NCBI GenBank assembly: GCA_900753295.1
Contig: CAADYQ010000174.1
Coordinates: 1 to 25,241, forward strand
Direction: 5' to 3'
Length of the DNA: 25,241 nt
Origin: Clostridia bacterium
GTDB taxonomy: Bacteria; Bacillota; Clostridia; Oscillospirales; CAG-272
Part shown: piece by piece, positions 14,859 through 22,465 of the stretch
How the letters are laid out: every line of letters starts with the position of its first letter
Position numbering within the stretch: the stretch's first letter is position 1
Made by a program: the position numbers and the translations under genes
Notes under the pieces: generated by a model
Databases searched by the model: none
Told to the model about the DNA's origin: nothing
The model's input: the letters and a program-made list of their open reading frames with translations, nothing else

Positions 14859-15647
14859 ATGGGCGAAAAAATAACACTTTCCGGTGTTCCGGAAACAATG
14901 CTTCAGACTATATATGCCCGCGCCAAGGAAAGCCGGACGCGCGGAGCTATCCATGATGAAAAGGCAGAGGCGATCATCGGTGGACTTGACTATGATTTTT
15001 CGCTTGCCGAAAAGGACGCCGCGATGCACGACGGTGTTATCGCGCGCACGATAGTGCTTGACCGGCTGACTGCGGATTGGCTTGCAAAGGCTCCGGGCGC
15101 AGTGGTGGTAAACATCGCCTGCGGACTGGACACAAGATGCTACCGTATGAACGGGTACGCTCATTGGTATAACCTCGACCTTCCGGAGACGATAGAGGTG
15201 AGGAAGAAGCTGTTGCCCGAGGACGGTGCGATCTCGCAGATAGCGATGTCGGCAATGGACGACTGGGGCGGCGCGGTCGTGGAAAAGGATACGCCGGCTC
15301 TTGTGATAATAGAGGGGCTGACGATGTACCTGTGCGAGGCGGACGTCAAACGCATTTTTGATGTCATTGCTCGCCGATTCGGAAAGGTCACGGTCTTTGT
15401 TGAGATCATGAACCCTGCGATGGCAAAGCACTTTAAGGAAAAATCCATCGAGGGCAGCCGGGCAAAATTCACGTGGGGCATAAAGAACGGCAAGGCGCTT
15501 GCGGAGCTGCTACCGGAGTTCCGGCTCGTAGGCGAGCACAGCCTTACGGAGGGGATGGCGGAGTTCGTTCCGGTGTACCGGCTGCTCGACAGGATCCCGT
15601 TTATAAGCAATTTGTCAAATAAGATCATCGTTCTTGAAAAAGCGTAA
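14859..15647 (+). CDS. LCMT-like class I SAM methyltransferase
   Basis: A 262-residue intact member of the PPM1/LCMT-type group (eukaryotic members methylate a C-terminal carboxylate; bacterial ones act on small molecules). Seen: VPETMLQTIYARAKESRTRG at the N terminus, DYDFS, SAM motif I VVVNIACGLDTRCYRM (about residues 81-96), the acidic ribose-binding strand WYNLDLPETI, and IIEGLTMYL as the post-III motif. GGAGG lies 8 nt before the ATG, inside the 40-residue gene. It is a paralogue of the broken gene at 8526. Carboxyl methylation of an operon B intermediate is possible but not shown. Confidence 0.88.
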   Translation: MGEKITLSGVPETMLQTIYARAKESRTRGAIHDEKAEAIIGGLDYDFSLAEKDAAMHDGVIARTIVLDRLTADWLAKAPGAVVVNIACGLDTRCYRMNGYAHWYNLDLPETIEVRKKLLPEDGAISQIAMSAMDDWGGAVVEKDTPALVIIEGLTMYLCEADVKRIFDVIARRFGKVTVFVEIMNPAMAKHFKEKSIEGSRAKFTWGIKNGKALAELLPEFRLVGEHSLTEGMAEFVPVYRLLDRIPFISNLSNKIIVLEKA

Positions 15648-15657
15648 GGAGGGCATG

Positions 15658-16273
15658 ATGTCATTTTTCGATAACACGCGCAAGCCTGTGGGGGTTGGCG
15701 GCAGGATGATGGTATCTGCAATGAATCTCGGTCACCGTGCACTGGCGGATTGGGGCTTTGGCGCACTGGATGTGCAGCCGGACGCGATGGTCCTTGACTG
15801 CGGCTGCGGAGGCGGGGCGAATATCGCAAAGCTCCTTAAAAAATGCCCCGCGGGGGAAGGTGATGGGTATCGACTATTCGGAGGTCAGCGTAAAAAGCTC
15901 ACGCCGGCTTAACCGAAAGGCGATCGAAGCGGGGCGCTGTGAGGTTTATCAGGCGTCTGCCGCCGAGCTGCCGTTTGAGGATGCGCGGTTCGATCTGGTC
16001 ACGGCATTTGAGACGGTTTATTTCTGGCAGGACCCGGTGCGGTGCTTCGGCGAGGTCCAGCGGGTACTGAAGCCGGGCGGAGCATTTTTCATCTGCAACG
16101 AATGCGGCGGCGATAACCAAAAGGACGATAAATGGACCGAAATAGTTGACGGCATGAAGATATACAACGACGCACAGCTTGCGGATATGCTGACGTAGGC
16201 GGGCTTTGGCGATATCCGGTGCCGCAAAAACAAAAAGGGCTGGCTGTGCGTTACGGCGCGGAAGAACGCATAA
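15658..16273 (+). pseudogene. Class I SAM methyltransferase, frameshifted and with nonsense codon
   Basis: The start MSFFDNTRKPVGVGGRMMVS has AAGGAGGG just upstream, overlapping the preceding stop. Motif I VLDCGCGGGANIAKLLKKCP is in the first frame. At a G5 run (15852-15856) the frame shifts by one: the protein continues as VMGIDYSEVSVKSSRRLNRK and goes on through ELPFEDARFDLVTAFETVYFW and VLKPGGAFFI in the second frame. A TAG at 16196-16198 then interrupts DMLT and AGFGDIRCRKNKKGWL. The true end is TAA 16271-16273, giving about 204 residues if repaired. One extra G plus one base change are needed, so this is a real pseudogene unless both are sequence errors. Confidence 0.85.
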
Positions 16274-16445
16274 AGATACGCTGTCTTGCGCGAGAGCATC
16301 AAAAGAAGCGCGGGCGGTACGCCGCTCGAAATAAATAAGGCTTAGTTCCGGAATACGGAAAAGAGCACGAAAAAAAGCTATTGTTCCTGCCGTGCACGGC
16401 TGAGCCGGAGTGGGCTTTCAACGATATGCGAAAAGAGGATCGAAC

Positions 16446-17129
16446 ATGGAACGTAAAGAAGCCATTCGCGGTGCATACCGACTGACGGGCAGCAATAATT
16501 TTTATGACGGCATGATAACCTGCTCAACACTGTCCGGAAAGGCGGTGTGCCGCCTGGTGTGGGCTATGAACAAAGCGGAATGTGACGCTTATCTCGAAAA
16601 GGCGCTTTCCGGCATCCCGGAGCATTTTTCCGGCAAGTTGCTGGAGGTTCCGGTCGGGACGGGCGTTCTGACCATGCCGGTTTACCGTACCATGCCGGAG
16701 GCGGACATCACCTGCCTTGATTATTCGCCCGATATGATGAAACAGGCGGAGGAAAAGGCTGACCGCATGGGGCTGAAAAACGTGACCTTTCGGCAAGGAG
16801 ACGTGGGCGCGCTTCCTTATGAGGACGGCACATTTGATATTGTTCTGTCGCTGAATGGGTTCCACGCCTTTCCGGACAAGGAGGCGGCTTACAGGGAAGT
16901 CTTTCGGGTGCTGGGGCTGGGCGGGACCTTCTGCGGCTGCTTTTACGTGCAGGGGGAGCACAAGCGGACCGACTGGTTCATCCGTCACGTTTATGAAAAG
17001 GCGGGGTTCTTTACGCCGCCGTATGAGACCATGCCCGGTCTGAAGACCCGACTGGAAAACACATATGAAGATGTTTGTGCGGAAAACCTGAAAAGTATTG
17101 CATGGTTTTACTGCCGCAAAGCAAAATAG
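16446..17129 (+). CDS. Class I SAM methyltransferase
   Basis: A 227-residue Methyltransf_11/UbiE-type enzyme. Motif I is LLEVPVGTGVLTMPVYR (about residues 62-78), then DITCLDYSPDMMKQAEEKA (motif II, ribose-binding Asp), GDVGALPYEDGTFDIVLSLN (motif IV) and VLGLGGTFCGCFYV. The usual 'E/D-x-G-x-G' of motif I reads E-V-P-V-G-T-G. GAGGA lies 7 nt before the ATG at 16446. It follows a 172-nt gap with no recognisable gene after the methyltransferase pseudogene. Substrate unknown. Confidence 0.85.
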   Translation: MERKEAIRGAYRLTGSNNFYDGMITCSTLSGKAVCRLVWAMNKAECDAYLEKALSGIPEHFSGKLLEVPVGTGVLTMPVYRTMPEADITCLDYSPDMMKQAEEKADRMGLKNVTFRQGDVGALPYEDGTFDIVLSLNGFHAFPDKEAAYREVFRVLGLGGTFCGCFYVQGEHKRTDWFIRHVYEKAGFFTPPYETMPGLKTRLENTYEDVCAENLKSIAWFYCRKAK

Positions 17130-17140
17130 GAGGCAACGAC

Positions 17141-18004
17141 ATGTCAAAAAAAGCAACCGAATTTCAGAGAAAAGAAATGAGCAGGATGTACCGCGGCAAG
17201 GAGATCTTCAAGCCGCTGAACACCGGATGGATCGACGAGAACGTAGCCTGCGTGCGCGAATGGGTGGCAAACATCTTCTTTTACCGCAAGGGCGACACGA
17301 CTATAATGATCGATGCGGGCTACAATTATGACCGCCTTGCCGAGAAAATGGGCTGGCTCGGTATCGACCCCAAGTCGGTCCGGCACATTTTTATCACCCA
17401 TCAGGACACCGATCACGTCGGCGCGGTCGAGGCGGACAGCCCCGGGCTGTTCAAAAAAGCCAAGCTTTATATAAGCGAGACCGAAAACCGTTACCTGACC
17501 GGCGAGGTCCGCCGCAAGGTGATATATCATATGTACAAGCTGCCCCAGGTGACGATAAATAACAAAAAAAGACTGCTGCGCGACGGTGAGACGCTCCGCA
17601 TAGACGATATAAAAATAAAGTGCTTCCTTGTTCCCGGTCATACATGGGGACATATGGTGTACCTTATCGACGACAAATATCTGTTTACGGGAGACACGCT
17701 GTGGTTCGGCGCCGACGGCGGATACAGCTTTATTTCCACCCTTGCCGAGGACAACAAGCTTGCCGTGCGGTCGCTCGGGATACTTGAGGCGAGACTGAAA
17801 AAGATGGGGGCAAGCCCGCTGTTTATAACCGGTCATACCGGATGGACGGATAATTTTGAGTTTGCATTTGCGCACAAGGACAAGCTCTGCTCTCCTTTCA
17901 GGAAAAGAGTACACGACCCGAAGGCGCCGTATGACGCCTATGACGAGTCCGACGACACCGAAGAAAACGCAAAAAGCGGATTTCTTGAGGGGGTAGGAAG
18001 ATGA
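17141..18004 (+). CDS. Metallo-beta-lactamase-fold hydrolase
   Basis: A 287-residue MBL-fold enzyme with a full metal site: HQDTDH (His87, Asp89, Asp91, His92), His167 in PGHTWGH, Asp185 in TGDTLW and His232 in ITGHTG. The second metal-1 position is Asp89 rather than His, a known variant. The ~40-residue N-terminal extension and acidic tail (DESDDTEEN) are outside the core. AGGAGG lies 8 nt before the ATG. It overlaps the next start by ATGA. Members include thioesterases, lactonases and phosphodiesterases; which applies here cannot be told. It is one of the few intact genes in the middle of operon B. Confidence 0.88.
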   Translation: MSKKATEFQRKEMSRMYRGKEIFKPLNTGWIDENVACVREWVANIFFYRKGDTTIMIDAGYNYDRLAEKMGWLGIDPKSVRHIFITHQDTDHVGAVEADSPGLFKKAKLYISETENRYLTGEVRRKVIYHMYKLPQVTINNKKRLLRDGETLRIDDIKIKCFLVPGHTWGHMVYLIDDKYLFTGDTLWFGADGGYSFISTLAEDNKLAVRSLGILEARLKKMGASPLFITGHTGWTDNFEFAFAHKDKLCSPFRKRVHDPKAPYDAYDESDDTEENAKSGFLEGVGR

Positions 18005-18198
18005 AGGTATATTCCTTTGGAAGAGAGGATGCGCCTGTCGTAATGCTCCTGCCGGGGACCTGCTGCCACTGGAAGGGCAATTTCGGGCATGTTATCCCGC
18101 TGCTGGCGATCGATTATCACGTTCTTTGCGTCAGCTACGACGGCTTTGACGAGACCGAGCAGACCGAATTCCCCACAATGACCGAGGAGGTAGCATAG
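18001..18198 (+). pseudogene. Alpha/beta hydrolase, N-terminal fragment
   Basis: Sixty-five residues, MKVYSFGREDAPVVMLLPGT..., hold the first strands and oxyanion-type loop LPGTCCHWK of an alpha/beta hydrolase, then stop at TAG 18196-18198. The nucleophile elbow and the rest of the fold are missing. Its ATG overlaps the stop of the MBL gene (ATGA), so the start is original. Immediately after the break another hydrolase begins mid-domain in a different frame, which points to an internal deletion. Confidence 0.75.
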
Positions 18199-18833
18199 AA
18201 AAGCAAAACCGCCACCGCGGAGTTTTTGTGCCTACGGACCACAAGGCGTATTATGAGACGATCACGGTGAACGGCTTCCCCTGTCTGATAGTAAGGGAAA
18301 AGCCGGAACCCGCCCGGCGCGCCATTCTGTATTTCTTCGGCGGCGGAATGGTGATAGGACCCGATAAGGGCGACCTGCCGGTCATGCGCAAGCTGATGCG
18401 CGATACGGGGTGCGACGTGTGGTTCCCCTTTTACCCGCTCTGCATGGAGCATTGCATCACCGATACCTACGAAATGGCTTATGAGTGCTATCGAAGAATG
18501 ATAGAACTTTACGGCGGAGGCAACGTCAGCACGTGCGGCTTTTCGTCTGGCGGTGCGTTAGCTCTCGGTATTGTCGCGCACAACAACGCGCTGGGAAAGC
18601 CGCTGTCGCAACCGCGCCATATCGTTGCCGTCTCACCCGGCGAGGTGCCGTGGAACGATGCCGAGAAAGCTCGGATGCAGGCGCTGAACGAAAAGGATGT
18701 TGCCATTGACTACGCCTTTATGGTGACGGTCGAAAAGTTCATGCGACATGGGCAGGAAAATGTGCCGGACTACATGATCTCAGGTTCGCGCGGAGACTTT
18801 TCCGGCGTCGGAGACATACATTCGAAAAGCTGA
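18195..18833 (+). pseudogene. HSL-type alpha/beta hydrolase, truncated at both ends
   Basis: In the frame beginning near 18195 the sequence reads IEKQNRHRGVFVPTDHKAYY and continues as a lipolytic-type hydrolase with FFGGGMVIGP (HGG-like oxyanion motif) and CGFSSGGAL (nucleophile Ser). It stops at TGA 18831-18833 after SRGDFSGVGDIH, before the catalytic Asp/His region. The N-terminal helices expected before IEKQN are absent. A GTG at 18228 could still start translation of about 201 residues, but without the C-terminal third it should be inactive. Confidence 0.7.
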
Positions 18834-19291
18834 TGGGTCGGATATTCGAAGGTACAAAATACAAGGTGGTCTATGAGCCGAATATGGGAGACTATCTCCT
18901 TTGCCATGCCGCGTTCGTGCTTCCGGCGGCGTTTGCCTGCTACAAAACCGACGGCGACCTGAAAAAGCTCAAGGGCAATACGGCGTATCTTAGCCGGCTG
19001 ATCGATGCAAATATAGAGGGCTACCGCGCAATAAAAAGCGCCGGACATGAGATATTGCCGAAGGCGGATACGGAATTCGAAGGAGAAGCGTACCGCAAGA
19101 CCTGCCTGCGCTTTTTCAAGCTGATGTGCGCAACGAGTCTCGGCAAGATCTGCGTCTCCGACCACGTCATGAACGCGATCGATGAGATGAGTGCGCTGAA
19201 CAGGGATATAAAGCTCTTCTTTGACGAAAACGGGGCAAAATATCCGGTGTGGTCGGAGCTTGAAAAGGAAGCTGCGAGGTATCTGAAATGA
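18821..19291 (+). pseudogene. Ketopantoate-reductase-like (ApbA/PanE) C-terminal fragment
   Basis: The frame from 18821 reads FEKLMGRIFEGTKYKVVYEP, NMGDYLLCHAAFVLPAAFAC and on to a helical C terminus. This matches the C-terminal helical domain of 2-dehydropantoate 2-reductase-like oxidoreductases. The NADP-binding Rossmann half that should precede it is gone, replaced by the hydrolase fragment. An ATG at 18833 overlaps the hydrolase stop, so a 152-residue product is possible. In operon B a reductase would have acted on a keto or imine intermediate. The stop overlaps the membrane protein start. Confidence 0.6.
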
Positions 19292-19788
19292 ATGAACTGA
19301 TCCTCAAGGTCATCCTTTAAGGGCTGGGGCTTGGCGTCCTGCTCGTTCTCGTCTGCGCTGTCGGTATAAGAAAAGGCGCTGTCGGCATGGTGCATCTGTA
19401 CAGCAACGAGGTACATGAGCGTTGTGTCCGCGCCGGGCTGACGACGCACGAAAGGATAAAGCGCAACAGTATTATTTTCAAGCTCTGCTGCCTCCCCGGT
19501 TATATCGCCTATGTGCTTATCTGCGTATACGCGGTGAACGGCGCGCGCGGATTTCTTGCGGGCTTCTGGCAGTTGCTCGTTATCCTGTCTGTCATGAATC
19601 TTATCGACCGCTTCCTTGTCGATGATTTCTGGGTCGGTCACACAAAAGCGTGGACCATCCCCGGCACCGAGGACCTTAAGCCGTACATAACGACCAAGGA
19701 TAAATGCAGAAAATGGATATTCGGCACGGTCGGCATGGCAATAATATCGGCGGTACTGTCCGGGATCATGCTGCTGTTCGTGCGTTGA
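19288..19788 (+). pseudogene. Four-helix membrane protein, operon B, with early TAA
   Basis: The ATG at 19288 overlaps the preceding stop (ATGA) and encodes MNELILKVIL, then TAA (19318-19320), then in the same frame GLGLGVLLVLVCAVGIRKGA and the rest of a ~166-residue membrane protein. A GAA-to-TAA change at codon 11 is the simplest cause. The remaining open frame from ATG 19387 lacks the first helix. Helices are seen at about residues 11-28, 70-88, 92-112 and 143-163 of the repaired protein. It matches the operon A protein (11052) in size and topology. Confidence 0.75.
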
Positions 19789-19803
19789 GGTGAAGGAGCT
19801 TTA

Positions 19804-20424
19804 ATGAAAAAGAGCTATCTGATCTCTGATTTTGAGCGTACCGTTGCCTCGGATTTTCCCGAACGGGCGCAAGAGTTGAATGCCGCGCTTGATGCGAGAT
19901 TGCAGACACTGCGCCGCGAGAACGCCGGGACGGGCAAAAAAGTGCAGTTCCATCTTGAAAGTCAGATACTGCCGGGCATCGCGGTATATGAAACGCTTCA
20001 GACAGTGATGCCCAAGGATAAGGCGCTTGAGGTCTTCCACGGATATGTGGAGGAGCGTGCGCACAAGCTGAAAAAGATATTTCTCGGGCTGATGCGCATC
20101 CCCGGAATGTACCGCCGGACGCCGGGCATATTTTCAAAGCTGACGCCGGAATATTTCGGCGAGGCGGCAGGCTTTGCCGCGCATGAGATACAGACCGCCG
20201 GCGGCGTTTGGCGCATAGATATGACAAAGTGCCCGTATCACGATACCTGCGTGCGGTACGGCTGTCCCGAATTGTGCCACTGCTTTTGCGACAGTGACGA
20301 TATCACATATGACGGGTTACATCCGAAGCTCCGCTGGCGCCGGACAAAGACATTGGGGCGCGGGGACGACTGCTGTGACTTCTGCCTTGCGCTTGTACGG
20401 GACAACGAAGATCAAAAAGGGTGA
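19804..20424 (+). CDS. ATC-hydrolase-family protein, operon B copy
   Basis: A 206-residue relative of the 9399 gene. The C-terminal half carries the Cys-rich block: TKCPYHDTCVRYGCPELCHC, FCDSDDITYDGLHPKLRW, RTKTLGRGDDCCDFC. This is the pattern I associate with clostridial members of the L-2-amino-thiazoline-4-carboxylate hydrolase family, so a Cys/His catalytic or metal centre is likely. AAGGAG lies 7 nt before the ATG. The gene is intact amid damaged neighbours. It ends 5 nt before the last methyltransferase. Ring opening of a thiazoline is the family-based guess. Confidence 0.7.
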   Translation: MKKSYLISDFERTVASDFPERAQELNAALDARLQTLRRENAGTGKKVQFHLESQILPGIAVYETLQTVMPKDKALEVFHGYVEERAHKLKKIFLGLMRIPGMYRRTPGIFSKLTPEYFGEAAGFAAHEIQTAGGVWRIDMTKCPYHDTCVRYGCPELCHCFCDSDDITYDGLHPKLRWRRTKTLGRGDDCCDFCLALVRDNEDQKG

Positions 20425-20429
20425 TAAAT

Positions 20430-21029
20430 ATGTTTTGGGATAATGTTGCCTGCGTTTACGACATTTTTGCAAACGTCATCAACAAAAAAGCGAACCGTGC
20501 TCTGTGCGCGGCTGTTGCGGGGATGATATCTCCGTCCGATGAGGTGCTGGAGTGCGCCTGCGGCACGGGACTGCTCACCGGGGCGATAGCGCCGCGGTGC
20601 AAAAGCCTTACCGCGACCGATTTTTCCGTAAAAATGCTGGAACGCGCAAAAAAGAAATACGGGAAATACGGTAATATTAAGCTTGAGCCGGCTGACATCA
20701 CGCAGCTTGCCTATGCGGACGGGAGCTTTGACGTTGTAGTCGCCGCAAACGTGATCCATCTGCTTGACGAGCCGTACCGTGCGCTCGGCGAGCTTGACCG
20801 CGTTTGCCGCAAGGGAGGGAGGATGATAATTCCAACCTACATGAACCGGACAAAAAAGGGAACTGCCAACCGCGTATCCGACGTGATAGGAAAGGCGGGA
20901 GCCGACTTCAAAACGGAGTTCACGCCGGACACATACAAAGCCTTTTTTGCGCGTGCCGGGTACACGGACGTAACATACACGCAGTGCGAAGGAACCATCC
21001 CCTGTACGGTCGCCGTGATCCGCAAGTGA
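20430..21029 (+). CDS. Class I SAM methyltransferase, last gene of operon B
   Basis: A 199-residue UbiE/Methyltransf_11-type enzyme: MFWDNVACVYDIFANVIN start, motif I VLECACGTGLLTGAIAP (about residues 38-54), LTATDFSVKMLERAKKKY, ADGSFDVVVAANVIHLLDEP and the CRKGGRMIIPTYM post-motif. I chose ATG 20430, with AAAAAGGG 9 nt upstream, over a GTG at 20421 that overlaps the previous stop. Operon B originally held four methyltransferases, which suggests several methylation steps or several substrates. Confidence 0.85.
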   Translation: MFWDNVACVYDIFANVINKKANRALCAAVAGMISPSDEVLECACGTGLLTGAIAPRCKSLTATDFSVKMLERAKKKYGKYGNIKLEPADITQLAYADGSFDVVVAANVIHLLDEPYRALGELDRVCRKGGRMIIPTYMNRTKKGTANRVSDVIGKAGADFKTEFTPDTYKAFFARAGYTDVTYTQCEGTIPCTVAVIRK

Positions 21030-21040
21030 CGAAAATAATA

Positions 21041-21069
21041 TTGACACGGGCGCGGCTTTGGGGTATAAT
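21041..21069 (+). promoter_or_regulatory. Consensus promoter upstream of the amidohydrolase
   Basis: TTGACA (21041-21046), 17-bp spacer, TATAAT (21064-21069): a perfect sigma-A promoter. A terminator hairpin begins 7 nt after the -10 box. Confidence 0.9.
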
Positions 21070-21076
21070 TAAAGAT

Positions 21077-21107
21077 GGACCGAAACGATACGGTTTCGGT
21101 CCTTTTT
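21077..21107 (+). terminator. Intrinsic terminator or leader attenuator
   Basis: GGACCGAAAC (21077-21086), 6-nt loop, GTTTCGGTCC (21093-21102), TTTTT. It would end transcripts from operon B. It also lies at the 5' end of RNAs from the promoter at 21041, before the amidohydrolase gene, where it would act as an attenuator. Confidence 0.8.
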
Positions 21108-21132
21108 GCCTTAAAACGGAGGTCAAATTGAT

Positions 21133-22413
21133 ATGAGATACGTGCTTAAAAACGGAAAAATACTCGACGGCAGCCGCGATATGCAGGTGCGCGAAGGGTA
21201 TTGTATCCTGGTGGACGAGGACAAGATAACCGATATCCTGCCCGCCGGCAGCAGCACTGCCGGGTATGCCGAGATCGACCTCGGCGGTAAATACATCATG
21301 CCCGGACTTATAAACATGCATGTTCACCTTGCCGGCAACGGCAAGCCGCAAAAGAAGCAGCGCGATAACGAAAAGCTCGTAAACACGATCATGTCCACGG
21401 CTCTTACCCGCGCCGTTGCGTACCGTATGGTATGCGGCTTTGCGGCTGACGAGCTGCGCGGCGGCGTTACAACTATCCGCACAGTCGGCGGGCTTGGGGA
21501 TTTTGACACCCGCCTGCGTGACGAAATAGTCGCCGGTCAGCGTGACGGACCGCGCATTCTTGCCGCCAACCGCGGCATATCAGTGCCCGGCGGACACATG
21601 GCGGGCTCGGTCGCCATTGCCGCGCACAGCATAGACGAGGCTCTGGCGCATCTTGAAAGATCGAAGGAAGAGGGCGTCGATCTTATAAAGCTGATGATAA
21701 CGGGCGGCGTGCTGGACGCCAAGGAAAAGGGCGTTCCGGGCGAGCTGAAAATGGCGCCAGAAATGGTCCGCGCCGTATGCGACCGTGCACACAAGATGGG
21801 ATACATCGTTGCGGCTCATGTGGAATCGCCGGAGGGCGTGCGCGTTGCGCTTGAAAACGGAGTCGATTCGATAGAGCACGGCGCCAAGCCGGACGCGGAG
21901 ATAATAAAGCTGTTCCGCGAACGCGGCGCGTTCCTTTGCACCACGCTTTCCCCGGCGCTTCCTTACGCACTGTTCGACCGTGCGGTCACCGGCGCGAGCG
22001 AGGTGGAGCAGTACAACGGCAATGTGGTGTTCCGCGGTATCATCGACTGCGCTAAGGCGGCGCTTGAAAACGATATACCGGTCGTGCTCGGCAACGATGT
22101 TGGCTGCCCGTGGATCACCCAGTACGATTTCTGGCGCGAGCTTTACTATTTCTGCAAGTATATCGGCGTGTCGAATTCCTTTGCGCTCTGGACGGCAACG
22201 GCGCGTAGCGCAGAGCTTGCCGGCATCGGCGATATCACGGGAAGCATTACTCCCGGAAAGTGCGCGGACATGATAGTGACGGCGGAAAACCCGCTTGACG
22301 ATATCCGCAACCTGCGCAATATAGATACCGTCATCGCGCGCGGCAGAGTCTACGAGCATCCGCGCGTCAAGGTCAATACCCGCGTGGCGGCGGAACTTGA
22401 TAAATTCATTTAA
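21133..22413 (+). CDS. Metal-dependent amidohydrolase
   Basis: A 426-residue amidohydrolase-superfamily enzyme with the complete metal site: HVH in GLINMHVHLAGNG (about residues 58-70), the probable carboxylated Lys in LIKLMITGG (near 180), His in AAHVES (near 231), His in SIEHGA (near 251) and Asp in VVLGNDVG (near 319). N-terminal (MRYVLKNGKILDG) and C-terminal (GSITPGKCADMIVT) strands form the small beta-sandwich. This group includes imidazolonepropionase-like and Xaa-Pro dipeptidase-like enzymes acting on cyclic amides or dipeptides. GGAGG lies 10 nt before the ATG. It has its own promoter. Confidence 0.88.
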   Translation: MRYVLKNGKILDGSRDMQVREGYCILVDEDKITDILPAGSSTAGYAEIDLGGKYIMPGLINMHVHLAGNGKPQKKQRDNEKLVNTIMSTALTRAVAYRMVCGFAADELRGGVTTIRTVGGLGDFDTRLRDEIVAGQRDGPRILAANRGISVPGGHMAGSVAIAAHSIDEALAHLERSKEEGVDLIKLMITGGVLDAKEKGVPGELKMAPEMVRAVCDRAHKMGYIVAAHVESPEGVRVALENGVDSIEHGAKPDAEIIKLFRERGAFLCTTLSPALPYALFDRAVTGASEVEQYNGNVVFRGIIDCAKAALENDIPVVLGNDVGCPWITQYDFWRELYYFCKYIGVSNSFALWTATARSAELAGIGDITGSITPGKCADMIVTAENPLDDIRNLRNIDTVIARGRVYEHPRVKVNTRVAAELDKFI

Positions 22414-22420
22414 CTGAATA

Positions 22421-22457
22421 TGGGCTGTAAAAAACTCAATTGAGTTTTTACAGCCCA
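22421..22457. terminator. Bidirectional terminator between convergent genes
   Basis: GGGCTGTAAAAAACTCAA pairs with TTGAGTTTTTACAGCCC (one bulged A). The stem carries A/T tracts in both arms and is followed by GTTTTTTATT. It separates the amidohydrolase from the BlaR1-like gene. Its core resembles the terminator at 11647. Confidence 0.85.
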
Positions 22458-22465
22458 TACGTTTT

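Noticed and set aside
15852..15856. Programmed ribosomal frameshift at the G5 run
   Set aside because: No slippery heptamer or stimulatory structure is evident, and a further in-frame TAG breaks the same gene.
8703..19320. Stop-codon reassignment to explain TAG at 8703 and 16196 and TAA at 19318
   Set aside because: TAG, TAA and TGA all also end normal genes in the window, and other lesions (frameshift, deletions) occur in the same operons, so decay is simpler.
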